From NCBI GenBank assembly GCA_031254255.1, contig JAIRUT010000039.1, positions 1 to 7,343 of the forward strand: a stretch of DNA of 7,343 nucleotides, in the 5' to 3' direction. Numbering within the stretch: the first letter of the stretch is position 1; each line of letters opens with the position of its first letter. Below the pieces are notes generated by a model. The model did no database searches. It saw nothing but the letters and a program-made list of their open reading frames with translations, and was not told where the DNA came from. Below are positions 1-5,671 of the stretch, piece by piece. Source of the DNA: Coriobacteriales bacterium (GTDB taxonomy: Bacteria; Actinomycetota; Coriobacteriia; Coriobacteriales; UBA8131). A program made the translations under genes and the position numbers.

Positions 1-134
1 ATGCCGAAGCCTGCTCGCGAAGCTGTGATGAGTTGGCAAGAGATCACTTGGGAATAGATGAAATGCTTTGCGGAAAATGCATCGAGGTCTGCCCGATCAC
101 ACGCCGTTATATGCAAAAAGCCGCTGGAAAATGA
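1..134 (+). CDS. C-terminal end of a 4Fe-4S cluster protein (partial)
   Basis: Frame 3 is open from the first base of the window to a TGA at 132-134 and gives 43 complete codons of the end of a longer gene. The visible tail has cysteines at 12-14 and 24-26 and then the run CGKCIEVCP (about 69-95), a Cx2Cx3CP pattern typical of cubane [4Fe-4S] binding. This resembles the end of 4Fe-4S double-cluster proteins, including short epoxyqueuosine-reductase-like proteins, but the fragment is too short to name the enzyme. The start and catalytic part lie outside the window. A competing frame-1 ORF (1-57) has no family resemblance. The next gene begins over 300 bases later, so the two are probably not tightly co-transcribed. 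Confidence 0.6.
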   Translation, partial: AEACSRSCDELARDHLGIDEMLCGKCIEVCPITRRYMQKAAGK

Positions 135-254
135 AAAGCAGGCAAAGTCCGGACTGGATAGATTGTACTTGTTGCTAGAAATATAAATGAATAATCTCTC
201 ACTTTTACCATGTTTATCAAAACAAGTCTGCCAACAATTAAATAACTGAAATTT

Positions 255-266
255 GTATAATTATAC
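255..266. promoter_or_regulatory. 12-bp perfect palindrome overlapping a TATAAT -10 box
   Basis: GTATAATTATAC is its own reverse complement. It contains a perfect sigma-70-type -10 hexamer TATAAT at 256-261. The hexamers 17-18 bases upstream (about 232-238, AACAAT/CAACAA) are poor -35 matches. A protein dimer bound here would cover the -10 box, so it is a plausible operator-promoter for the gene starting at 453, with a leader of roughly 185 bases. In AT-rich DNA such a palindrome could be chance. Confidence 0.35.
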
Positions 267-270
267 GGGA

Positions 271-284
271 AAAGCAATTGCTTT
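271..284. promoter_or_regulatory. 14-bp perfect palindrome, possible operator
   Basis: AAAGCAATTGCTTT is a perfect 14-bp palindrome, only four bases after the previous one and just downstream of the candidate -10 box, where a repressor site would commonly sit. No regulator is identified. Function is inferred from position only. Confidence 0.3.
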
Positions 285-324
285 CACGTATGCTGCAGTC
301 AGTGGCATATAAAGTGTATAAACG

Positions 325-348
325 TGCAGATGGTTAAAACCATCTGCA
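325..348. other. hairpin-forming inverted repeat in the leader
   Basis: TGCAGATGGTT and AACCATCTGCA form an 11-bp perfect inverted repeat around two bases, so the whole 24-base segment is nearly one palindrome; as RNA it would fold as a stem of about 9 bp with a small A-rich loop. There is no run of T after it, only ATTATTG, so it is a weak candidate intrinsic terminator. It lies about 100 bases upstream of the start at 453 and could be an operator, an attenuator or a late terminator of the upstream iron-sulfur gene. Confidence 0.45.
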
Positions 349-441
349 TTATTGCAAGTGGATTCGATATGCAGCGATCAAAGTGCAGTACCTGTGAGGG
401 CTGGGGGTTGCGGAATTGTCGGTTGTTAGGGTTTGGGAATT

Positions 442-448
442 GAGGGAG
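442..448 (+). promoter_or_regulatory. ribosome binding site of the 930-residue gene
   Basis: GAGGGAG lies just ahead of the ATG at 453, with four bases between the last G and the start and six from the GAGGG core. It supports the ATG at 453; I see no competing in-frame start with a similar Shine-Dalgarno sequence. Confidence 0.6.
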
Positions 449-452
449 ATCG

Positions 453-3245
453 ATGAGCGTTGACTATAAGCCGGAAGAACAAGTAATACCTGAAGTCTTG
501 GCCGAGGACGGTTGGGATGAGTATAAGCTACTGTTAAACTTCTTTGACCCAGATGGCGGTAACCAGAGGCCATTCTTCTTTCCAGAATACACTGGTCATG
601 GATTGTCGCACATTAAGAAGATATTTGAAATCATCCTCCATCTGACCGACCCGGAGTGGTTGGGCAAGCATCGGTACAAAACTCTGACCGATTTAAGCAG
701 CGATGCGAAGAAGATACTTGCATTAGGAGTGCTATATCACGATATTGGCATGTATCTCGAATTCCCTGGATTTTTGAAGCTGATAGGAGATAGTGGAAAC
801 TGGAGCGAAAGATGGCGCAAATACATTCAGGAGATGAAGTCTTTATCAGATGAAAAGTGGTCGAAGACCTTTGGGGACGGAAAACGACTGACCAAGACAG
901 CAATTGATGGCATTGAGAAGGCTAAAACTTGTACTGATAATTTGAAGAAGATGGTCATCGGCGAATTCATCAGGCGTTTTCATGAAGAGATTTCAGAAAG
1001 AATCGTTCTCGATGGTTTTCTGGATAAGGATGGCGGCGTTCTTCCGTTTTATAACGGATTTTCTGAAAATGGTAATCACTCTGTGTTTCAAAAGCTGGTT
1101 GGTTACTTGGCAAGAAGCCACCGAGCTGATCTGCGCTCTTTTTCTGATGAGATCAATAGCCTTGGTGGCACTCGCGGTTGCCCTGACGGTGTGCCAATAT
1201 ACTATTTAATGACATTGTTGAGGATTGCAGACACGCTTGATATTGGCAAGCATAGAGTGCCAGGAATCCAAGAAAAAACCAGGGATTGCGACAGCGAAAT
1301 TTCGCGCCAGGAATGGGATTGGAACAAGGCAATTTCGTTTGAGGCCTCCCAGTGGACGCTGAATGAGGAGCGGCGTCACATCAGCACGCGGCCTGAAAGC
1401 ACCTCAGTGTTTGTCAGGGTTGAGAAGGAGTTAAGAAAAGCCCAAGACGAGTTGGACCGGGCATGGGCAGTGATCGGTGAATACTATGGTACCGATTATG
1501 GTATGACGTTCAGGCGAATAACCAGCGATATTGATATTGATTATGAGCTTAGTATTAGACCCATATTGAGCAAGAGTTTTCTCACTCAAGAGGCTTTGCT
1601 GAAAGTTGATCCTAACATCATCGCATCTCTTGTTGAGCCGTTATACGATTGGGATCAGTACTGTTGTGTCCGGGAGCTTTTGCAAAACGCAGTTGACGCT
1701 TGTAACGAACGAACTTATTTAGCCAAGCATTATTTGAAGGAGAAATACTCGCCAATAATCACAGTCGGCATTAACAGAGAGTTAGGGGAGCTGAGTATTA
1801 AGGACAATGGCATCGGGATGGATGCCGAGATCGTCACCAAATACTTTTTAGTTGCTGGTGCATCCATACGAACGGACAAAAGCTGGCAGGGGACATACAC
1901 CGATCAGTCCGGAAAAGCAAAAGTCCTTCGCACCGGCAAGTTTGGGATTGGAGCACTTAGTGGCTTTCTGATCGGCGATCAGATTGATGTGATAACCAGG
2001 CATTTGGGGAGGTCTGGAGAGGACTCTGTGGGCTATAAGTTTTCTATATCTCGAGATGGGGAGCAACCATCCGATGTAAAGTGCATTGATGCCGAGGTAG
2101 GGACAACTATCAAGATTAAATTTGCGAATCCTGAAGACATCCAGAAGTTCGCTGATCCAAAGAGTATCTGGCGATGGACTCATTGGTATTTGCCGAACAC
2201 GCCGAAGATTGTTTATTCAATTGATGGGGCAGATCTGGAAAATACAATCGACGTAGGCGGTACTCATGCCACGCCGATACCTGAGTTTTGGGATTACAAA
2301 AGCAGGGTTAACACAAGTGGTTGCATAGGATACGAATGGCATAGCTTCGAGCTAGATGACTTTCAGGGTGTGGAGATCTTCTGGAGGTTAGTGCCGCTAT
2401 ATGAGGGCGTGGACAGGTTTGCTCGTATGGAAGAGGGTGACTTGGGCTATTTCAACGGAGATATGGACTATGGAATACACTGCTATAACGGCAATCGTCT
2501 CCAGAAAGGTATCAGACAAGCTGGCAAGTTGGTTAGATTCTGCGAGGATGTGGATATAGATATTCGTGACCCAAATAATGTCTTGAACATCGATCTTGCC
2601 AGGAATAGCCTGGAAGATGGGGAGAAAATCGGAGGTGCCATTTGTGTCAGATTCAAAAAGTCTGTAGATCGCGGAGATGTCAAAAAAACCCAAGAATGGA
2701 TAAGGGAGCATGCAACGCAGGCTGTTCCAGAAAACAAATTGCTAGTACTGCTCTCTGGTAGGGTATGGCGCGTACTCACAGTGAAAGACAACAAGGCCCT
2801 ACTGATATCTGAGCATGTTCTCTATCGACGGTCAATTGATAAAAAATGTCAAAATTATGGTGAAAGATATAGGTACAGCTGGGGTAATTGTACTCTGAGA
2901 GCTGAGCTGAATTCTTCTGAGTGGTTATCAAAGTATCTTAAATGCATTGATGCCAATTTGTTGGCGGACTGGTATTCAGATAGTATCGATAATGGCGATG
3001 ATTCAAAATGTAGGGTATTTCTACTTTCTATAGCGCAAGTAGAAGCATATTTTGCAAAATTTATCTTAGATAGAAAATCACGATTGTCTAAAAATGAGGA
3101 GTTTGTTTGGTGGTGGCTTCGTTCTCCCGGCTTCGACGCCCGCGACGCCGCGGCTGTGGGCGTCGTCGGCGACGTCGGCGACGTCGGCGACGATGTCTAC
3201 GCCGATAATGGCGGCGTGCGCCCCGCTTTCTGGCTCAATCTGTAA
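453..3245 (+). CDS. HD domain / GHKL (Hsp90-like) ATPase / DUF6273 protein with DGR-type variable C-terminus
   Basis: The protein has 930 residues and three recognisable parts. Residues ~40-265 form an HD-type metal-phosphohydrolase-like domain: H49 and H53, the H96-D97 pair in LYHDIG, H177, H223 and D260 in RIADTLD. A charged linker (~310-345) follows. Residues ~390-600 form a GHKL/Hsp90-type ATP-binding domain: N-box E408-LLQ-N412-AVD415A, DNGIGM at 451-456, and lid glycines GIGALS at 498-503. Residues ~763-930 are a DUF6273 domain: SGRVWRVL from 768, NCTLRAEL at 812-819, FLLSIAQV near 855, WWWLRSPG at 886-893 and terminal GVRPAFWLNL. That end is related to C-type-lectin/FGE-like folds. No signal peptide or membrane segment is seen, so it should be cytoplasmic. 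The body uses mixed, AT-leaning codons while the last ~35 codons are extremely GC-rich. A sensor/effector role in biological conflict is inferred; the domains are seen. All key ATPase and HD residues are present and the frame is intact. Confidence 0.85.
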   Translation: MSVDYKPEEQVIPEVLAEDGWDEYKLLLNFFDPDGGNQRPFFFPEYTGHGLSHIKKIFEIILHLTDPEWLGKHRYKTLTDLSSDAKKILALGVLYHDIGMYLEFPGFLKLIGDSGNWSERWRKYIQEMKSLSDEKWSKTFGDGKRLTKTAIDGIEKAKTCTDNLKKMVIGEFIRRFHEEISERIVLDGFLDKDGGVLPFYNGFSENGNHSVFQKLVGYLARSHRADLRSFSDEINSLGGTRGCPDGVPIYYLMTLLRIADTLDIGKHRVPGIQEKTRDCDSEISRQEWDWNKAISFEASQWTLNEERRHISTRPESTSVFVRVEKELRKAQDELDRAWAVIGEYYGTDYGMTFRRITSDIDIDYELSIRPILSKSFLTQEALLKVDPNIIASLVEPLYDWDQYCCVRELLQNAVDACNERTYLAKHYLKEKYSPIITVGINRELGELSIKDNGIGMDAEIVTKYFLVAGASIRTDKSWQGTYTDQSGKAKVLRTGKFGIGALSGFLIGDQIDVITRHLGRSGEDSVGYKFSISRDGEQPSDVKCIDAEVGTTIKIKFANPEDIQKFADPKSIWRWTHWYLPNTPKIVYSIDGADLENTIDVGGTHATPIPEFWDYKSRVNTSGCIGYEWHSFELDDFQGVEIFWRLVPLYEGVDRFARMEEGDLGYFNGDMDYGIHCYNGNRLQKGIRQAGKLVRFCEDVDIDIRDPNNVLNIDLARNSLEDGEKIGGAICVRFKKSVDRGDVKKTQEWIREHATQAVPENKLLVLLSGRVWRVLTVKDNKALLISEHVLYRRSIDKKCQNYGERYRYSWGNCTLRAELNSSEWLSKYLKCIDANLLADWYSDSIDNGDDSKCRVFLLSIAQVEAYFAKFILDRKSRLSKNEEFVWWWLRSPGFDARDAAAVGVVGDVGDVGDDVYADNGGVRPAFWLNL
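3108..3242 (+). other. candidate DGR variable region (VR) encoding the DUF6273 C-terminus
   Basis: Codons 894-919 (3132-3209) alternate between a fixed frame and variable sites. Fixed residues are A896, A899, A900, V902, G906, V908, G912 and V915, flanked by WWWLRSPG and GVRPAFWLNL. The other 18 codons all end in C (15) or T (3): F894, D895, R897, D898, A901, G903, V904, V905, D907, G909, D910, V911, D913, D914, Y916, A917, D918, N919. G920 may also be variable. NNY-only codons among fixed residues are what adenine mutagenesis of AAY template codons gives, and K, E, Q, M and W, which NNY cannot encode, are absent. The G/C-rich tail (3210-3227) fits an initiation-of-mutagenic-homing position. 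Caveats: G is first base in 14 of 18 codons, and a 9-bp tandem repeat lies inside. No template repeat or reverse transcriptase is in the window. Confidence 0.7.
3165..3191 (+). repeat. three tandem copies of a 9-bp unit inside the variable region
   Basis: GTCGGCGAC occurs three times in a row (3165-3173, 3174-3182, 3183-3191) and encodes Val-Gly-Asp three times. It is in frame with the gene. It may be a chance product of NNY diversification over a template with its own Val/Gly periodicity, or it may reflect slippage expansion. Confidence 0.8.
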
Positions 3246-3262
3246 TCTGAAATCTTTTAATC

Positions 3263-3284
3263 TGTCGCGCCGTTAGACGCGACA
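3263..3284. other. GC-rich hairpin 17 bases after the variable gene
   Basis: TGTCGCG (3263-3269) and CGCGACA (3278-3284) form a 7-bp GC-rich stem. Beyond a C/A mismatch, C3271 and G3276 can also pair, leaving a GTTA tetraloop. Short hairpins or cruciforms just downstream of the variable region are known in phage DGRs, where they support target recognition; this one begins 17 bases after the stop codon. It is also a possible bidirectional terminator between convergent genes, but neither strand has a good T-run after the stem. Confidence 0.55.
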
Positions 3285-3306
3285 AAAATCTCAATTTCCC
3301 GAAATC

Positions 3307-3576
3307 CTACACCTGCCTGTCGGACTTTCGGTTTGATGAGTTTTTGTTGTCGGCGAGTACACGATTGAAATAGTCACGCGAGACTTGCAGCTGCTGTTTT
3401 AGGATAGCCGCAAAAAGTCCCTTGCCTATCTCGCCACTTGATCTTGATACCCTTGTCCACAAAACTTCGCCATTGTCCAGCATACGGGTGTAGCTTTTGT
3501 CCCGTCCGCTGTTGTTGGGGCGATACTGCCAGCCGTCGTGCAGTAAAAAGCGCTCCAAATCCTTCCATGAGGGCAT
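3307..3576 (-). CDS. HicA-like toxin (mRNA interferase-like), catalytic His absent
   Basis: This 89-residue protein has the HicA-type layout: an N-terminal helix (SWKDLERFLLHDGW), a short beta sheet, then EIGKGLFAAILKQQLQVSRDYF, which matches the HicA ending in which ILKQ is followed by a helix and an aromatic residue. HicA toxins are dsRBD-fold ribonucleases that cut mRNA. In most, a histidine in a GSHxxx motif is catalytic; here that place reads SGRDKSY and has no His, so the active site differs or the protein belongs to a related family often annotated as a cytotoxic translational repressor. Its ATG overlaps the antitoxin stop by one base (TGATG on the minus strand), which implies translational coupling. 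The last ~15 residues are polar, probably a tail. The gene converges with the 930-residue gene, 61 bases away. Confidence 0.65.
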   Translation of the reverse strand: MPSWKDLERFLLHDGWQYRPNNSGRDKSYTRMLDNGEVLWTRVSRSSGEIGKGLFAAILKQQLQVSRDYFNRVLADNKNSSNRKSDRQV

Positions 3577-4004
3577 CAGGCAGCTCTTTCCTTCACCAAG
3601 TCATCGATATTCGCATGGCGCTCAAAGTGGGAGATCAGCCGCAGAACAGCAGTGGCCTGCTCAGCGCGACCCGGGGATACACTGAAGATCGGGAAGTTCT
3701 CATAGTATTCATAGGAATAGGAGATCAGGCCTTCCTTAAAAGAGTCCAAGGCATCCGCCTTGTCGGCACCAAAGCCGATGACGTCTGGAAAAAAGCTGTT
3801 ATTTGTGAATATTCCACCATCCTCATCCTCTATGAATTCAACTTCAACCGTGGCATCTGGGGTCAGCTTCTCAAATGTCTCCGCAGGAAGAACAATGTAT
3901 TGGTAGCTGCGGCGCTTGATATATTGCGGACGTAACCGAGCCTCATCCAAGAAATCCGCAAAATCCTTGCGCACCTCAGTTGCAGTAGTGGAAACATCAG
4001 GCAT
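3576..4004 (-). CDS. antitoxin with Phd/YefM-like head and HicB-like body
   Basis: This 142-residue protein lies directly upstream of the HicA-like toxin. Residues 1-~48 (TEVRKDFADFLDEA, then YIVLPAETFEKL) resemble the Phd/YefM antitoxin DNA-binding head, in which a short helix is followed by a strand ending in a hydrophobic-Pro pair. Residues ~52-110 (VEVEFIEDEDGGIF, FFPDVIGFGADKADALDSFKEGL) resemble the HicB partial RNase-H-like fold that binds and blocks HicA. The remaining ~30 residues are mainly helical and charged. GAGG on the minus strand (4015-4012) lies seven bases before the ATG. By family rule it should neutralise the toxin and repress their shared promoter. Such order (antitoxin first) is usual for Phd-type pairs, whereas classical hicAB places the toxin first. 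Domain assignment is from motif resemblance. Confidence 0.65.
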   Translation of the reverse strand: MPDVSTTATEVRKDFADFLDEARLRPQYIKRRSYQYIVLPAETFEKLTPDATVEVEFIEDEDGGIFTNNSFFPDVIGFGADKADALDSFKEGLISYSYEYYENFPIFSVSPGRAEQATAVLRLISHFERHANIDDLVKERAA

Positions 4005-4035
4005 CTTCCAACCTCACTTTGTGTTTGCCAAAGAG

Positions 4036-4075
4036 TTACAATATGTACATTATCAACAATTTGTATAGAATGCAA
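4036..4075 (-). promoter_or_regulatory. probable promoter/operator of the toxin-antitoxin pair
   Basis: The DNA upstream of the antitoxin is AT-rich. On the minus strand TTGCAT (4075-4070) is followed by GATAAT (4054-4049), a good -10 but with a 15-base spacer, which is short; TATTGT (4043-4038) is another -10 candidate. The 8-bp palindrome ATGTACAT (4043-4050) lies among these, where an autorepressing antitoxin could bind. Exact elements are uncertain. Confidence 0.35.
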
Positions 4076-4208
4076 CCGATGCTGGATTGCCGTAAGATCA
4101 GCAGAAAGTCGCATTTGGTTGATGACTGGTCAGCGTATGTTGGCGATTATCGCAGGTATTGTGGGACGGGTGATCGCAACAAGAATTGCATAACGTTTTC
4201 CGCCTGTT

Positions 4209-4238
4209 TTGTACTTGCCAGTGCCCTATCGCTATACT
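4209..4238 (+). promoter_or_regulatory. promoter placed for a leaderless rseP-like mRNA
   Basis: TTGTAC (4209-4214) and TATACT (4233-4238) are separated by 18 bases and match sigma-70-type -35/-10 boxes; TATACT also fits the TANNNT form common in actinobacteria. The ATG of the protease gene begins at 4245, six bases after the -10, exactly where transcription would start. No Shine-Dalgarno sequence precedes this ATG. A leaderless transcript is the simplest reading. Confidence 0.55.
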
Positions 4239-4244
4239 TCTTGC

Positions 4245-5564
4245 ATGGAAACTTTCAATACTTTTATAAGTGGTTTATCAGTTGTTTTCTGGGGGGTCGT
4301 GATGCTCTCGCTCGTTGTCGTGGTGCACGAGGCGGGGCATTTTACCGTGGCGCGGCTGTTGGGGCTGCGGGTGCGGGAGTTCATGATCGGCCTGCCCGGG
4401 CCAAACATCGGCTTCACCTTCAAAGGCACGCGTTTTGGTGTCACGCCGTTTTTGCTCGGCGGCTATGCGGCAATTGCCGGCATGCAGGAGGAGCTGACCG
4501 AGGAGAAGACCAAGCTTCTTCCCAAGGCCATCACCCTGTTGTCCTTGGCTGGGAGGCTGGATACTGCAGAGGTGCAGGCGTTGGAGCCATCTCTGGGATT
4601 TGACCTGGAGGGCAGTCTGGACACGCTGACCGATTGGGGAAGCGTGATGCGCAAGAAGCAGAGAAACGGACTTTACCTCTATGAAATGCCCGCTGGTGCT
4701 GGCGTGGCGCGGGGTGAAGCGCGAGAGATTGCTGACCCAGAGGCCTTCATCGCCAGCGAGCGCAAGTTGACCTATACGGCGGCTCCTTGGTGGAAGCGCG
4801 TACTCATGCTGCTCGGCGGGACGGCTTTCAACTTGATTTTTGCGGTCATTGTATTCACCGTGATCATGGTGGCTGTAGGTCAGCAGACTGGAACTTCGGA
4901 GCTGTCCGAAGTTGCTGCTGATTCTCCAGCAGCGAGTGCCGGTTTGGTGGTTGGGGACAGGATCACCGCCATCGACGGGCAGGCAGTAGAGGATTGGGAC
5001 GGCTTGGTGTCTGTGCTGGGGGGCCAGCAGGTTGGCCAGACTGTCAGCGTGGATATTGCACCGGCGGACGGCACAGCTCAGACTGAAACGGTTGCGGTCA
5101 CATTGGGCGATAACCAAGGTGCCCCGTACCTCGGCGTATCGCCAGTGGTCAAGACCTCGCCAGTTTCACTTGGAAGCGCCCTTGGCAGATCGTTTGGCAT
5201 GATCGGGATGGTTGCCCAAGCCATCGCGCAGCTGTTCAATCCGGCGACCACAGGTGCGGTGCTCAGCCAGTCGACATCTGTGGTCGGTATCGCCTTCATC
5301 GCCCGTGATGCGGCAGCCGAAGGTTTCTTGAACTTCATAATTATCACCGCATCCATCTCCATCTCCATTGGACTGATGAACATGCTGCCCTTCCCACCCT
5401 TGGATGGCGGCAAAATAGTGTTGGAGTCGATCCAGAGGATCATCCGGCGGCCTTTGCCTGTCCGGTTGATCAACACCATCTCGATCGTCGGGATGGGGCT
5501 GATGGTGGTGCTCTTCCTCTTCCTGACCAGCCAAGATATACAACACTTCATCTTTGGCGGCTGA
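4245..5564 (+). CDS. rseP: RseP-like site-2 intramembrane metalloprotease (M50 family)
   Basis: From the ATG at 4245 the protein has 439 residues. It is a membrane-embedded zinc protease of the RIP/S2P type, which cuts anti-sigma factors or other membrane proteins. The first segment (~8-27) ends in the zinc motif H28-E29-A-G-H32, and LPFPPLDGG holds the third ligand at about D387. Other membrane segments are ~185-210, ~360-382 and ~410-430. A PDZ domain (about 215-305) carries SPAASAGLVVGDRITAIDG. Between GGYAAIAGM and the second segment lies an unusually long insertion (~80-175) that is absent from E. coli RseP; similar insertions are recalled in Coriobacteriia. The upstream in-frame TTG at 4209 is rejected because it falls on the -35 box. 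The usual neighbours dxr and ispG are not adjacent within the window. GC content is higher than in the 930-residue gene. Confidence 0.88.
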   Translation: METFNTFISGLSVVFWGVVMLSLVVVVHEAGHFTVARLLGLRVREFMIGLPGPNIGFTFKGTRFGVTPFLLGGYAAIAGMQEELTEEKTKLLPKAITLLSLAGRLDTAEVQALEPSLGFDLEGSLDTLTDWGSVMRKKQRNGLYLYEMPAGAGVARGEAREIADPEAFIASERKLTYTAAPWWKRVLMLLGGTAFNLIFAVIVFTVIMVAVGQQTGTSELSEVAADSPAASAGLVVGDRITAIDGQAVEDWDGLVSVLGGQQVGQTVSVDIAPADGTAQTETVAVTLGDNQGAPYLGVSPVVKTSPVSLGSALGRSFGMIGMVAQAIAQLFNPATTGAVLSQSTSVVGIAFIARDAAAEGFLNFIIITASISISIGLMNMLPFPPLDGGKIVLESIQRIIRRPLPVRLINTISIVGMGLMVVLFLFLTSQDIQHFIFGG

Positions 5565-5622
5565 TTTTGGGGCTGATACTGGGTGGTAGTGGAATGGACG
5601 GTTGAGGGTGATAGGCAGGAAT

Positions 5623-5671
5623 AGACAGGGGACGGTTCCTTGTCTGCGAATTTCGTAGACAAGGAACCGTC
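5623..5671. repeat. long palindrome abutting the left end of the IS
   Basis: Bases 5631-5645 and 5657-5671 are perfect 15-bp inverted repeats (GACGGTTCCTTGTCT and its complement). The 11 bases between them also pair with one G-T wobble (GCGAA/TTCGT), so 41 bases fold into one hairpin. In addition AGACAGGG (5623-5630) can pair with CCTTGTCT (5638-5645), giving a mutually exclusive smaller hairpin. The right arm shares its last four bases, CGTC, with the IS inverted repeat. It could be a terminator for the protease gene (67 bases after its stop), a REP-like intergenic repeat, or a preferred IS target. No T-run follows it. Confidence 0.8.

Larger units (their letters stand above)
135..452. other. 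gene-free AT-rich region with three palindromes
   Basis: No convincing coding frame crosses these 318 bases on either strand; a small minus-strand ORF entering from the next gene has no recognisable features. The region is clearly more AT-rich than its flanks. It holds three perfect palindromes (255-266, 271-284 and 325-348), a consensus-like -10 box at 256-261 and the ribosome binding site of the next gene. I see no tRNA, small-RNA signature or template repeat matching the variable end of the downstream gene. It most likely carries the regulation of the 930-residue protein. Confidence 0.6.

Noticed and set aside
1..57. 18-codon frame from the first ATG of the window
   Set aside because: Overlaps the open frame with the CxxCxxxCP motif, which is the credible reading; no homology expected for the short peptide.
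3165..3191. CRISPR-like or satellite array
   Set aside because: Units are 9 bp, contiguous, in frame and only three; no spacers.
3263..3284. Strong intrinsic terminator
   Set aside because: The stem is good but neither strand has a proper U-run after it, so it is listed as a hairpin rather than a terminator.
3246..3306. Template repeat of a DGR directly after the variable gene
   Set aside because: No AAY-rich copy of the variable region here on either strand; only the hairpin is present.
4209..4244. TTG start giving a 12-residue N-terminal extension of the protease
   Set aside because: The TTG is the start of the -35 box, the extension crosses the -10 box, and no ribosome binding site precedes it.
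4019..4603. Open frame of 194 codons overlapping the start of the protease gene in another frame
   Set aside because: Its second half is the out-of-frame reading of the protease, it is rich in Cys/Arg/His of the shadow kind, has no ribosome binding site and no family motif.
4278..5117. Minus-strand frame of 279 codons opposite the protease
   Set aside because: Fully antisense to a well-supported M50 gene and without recognisable domains.
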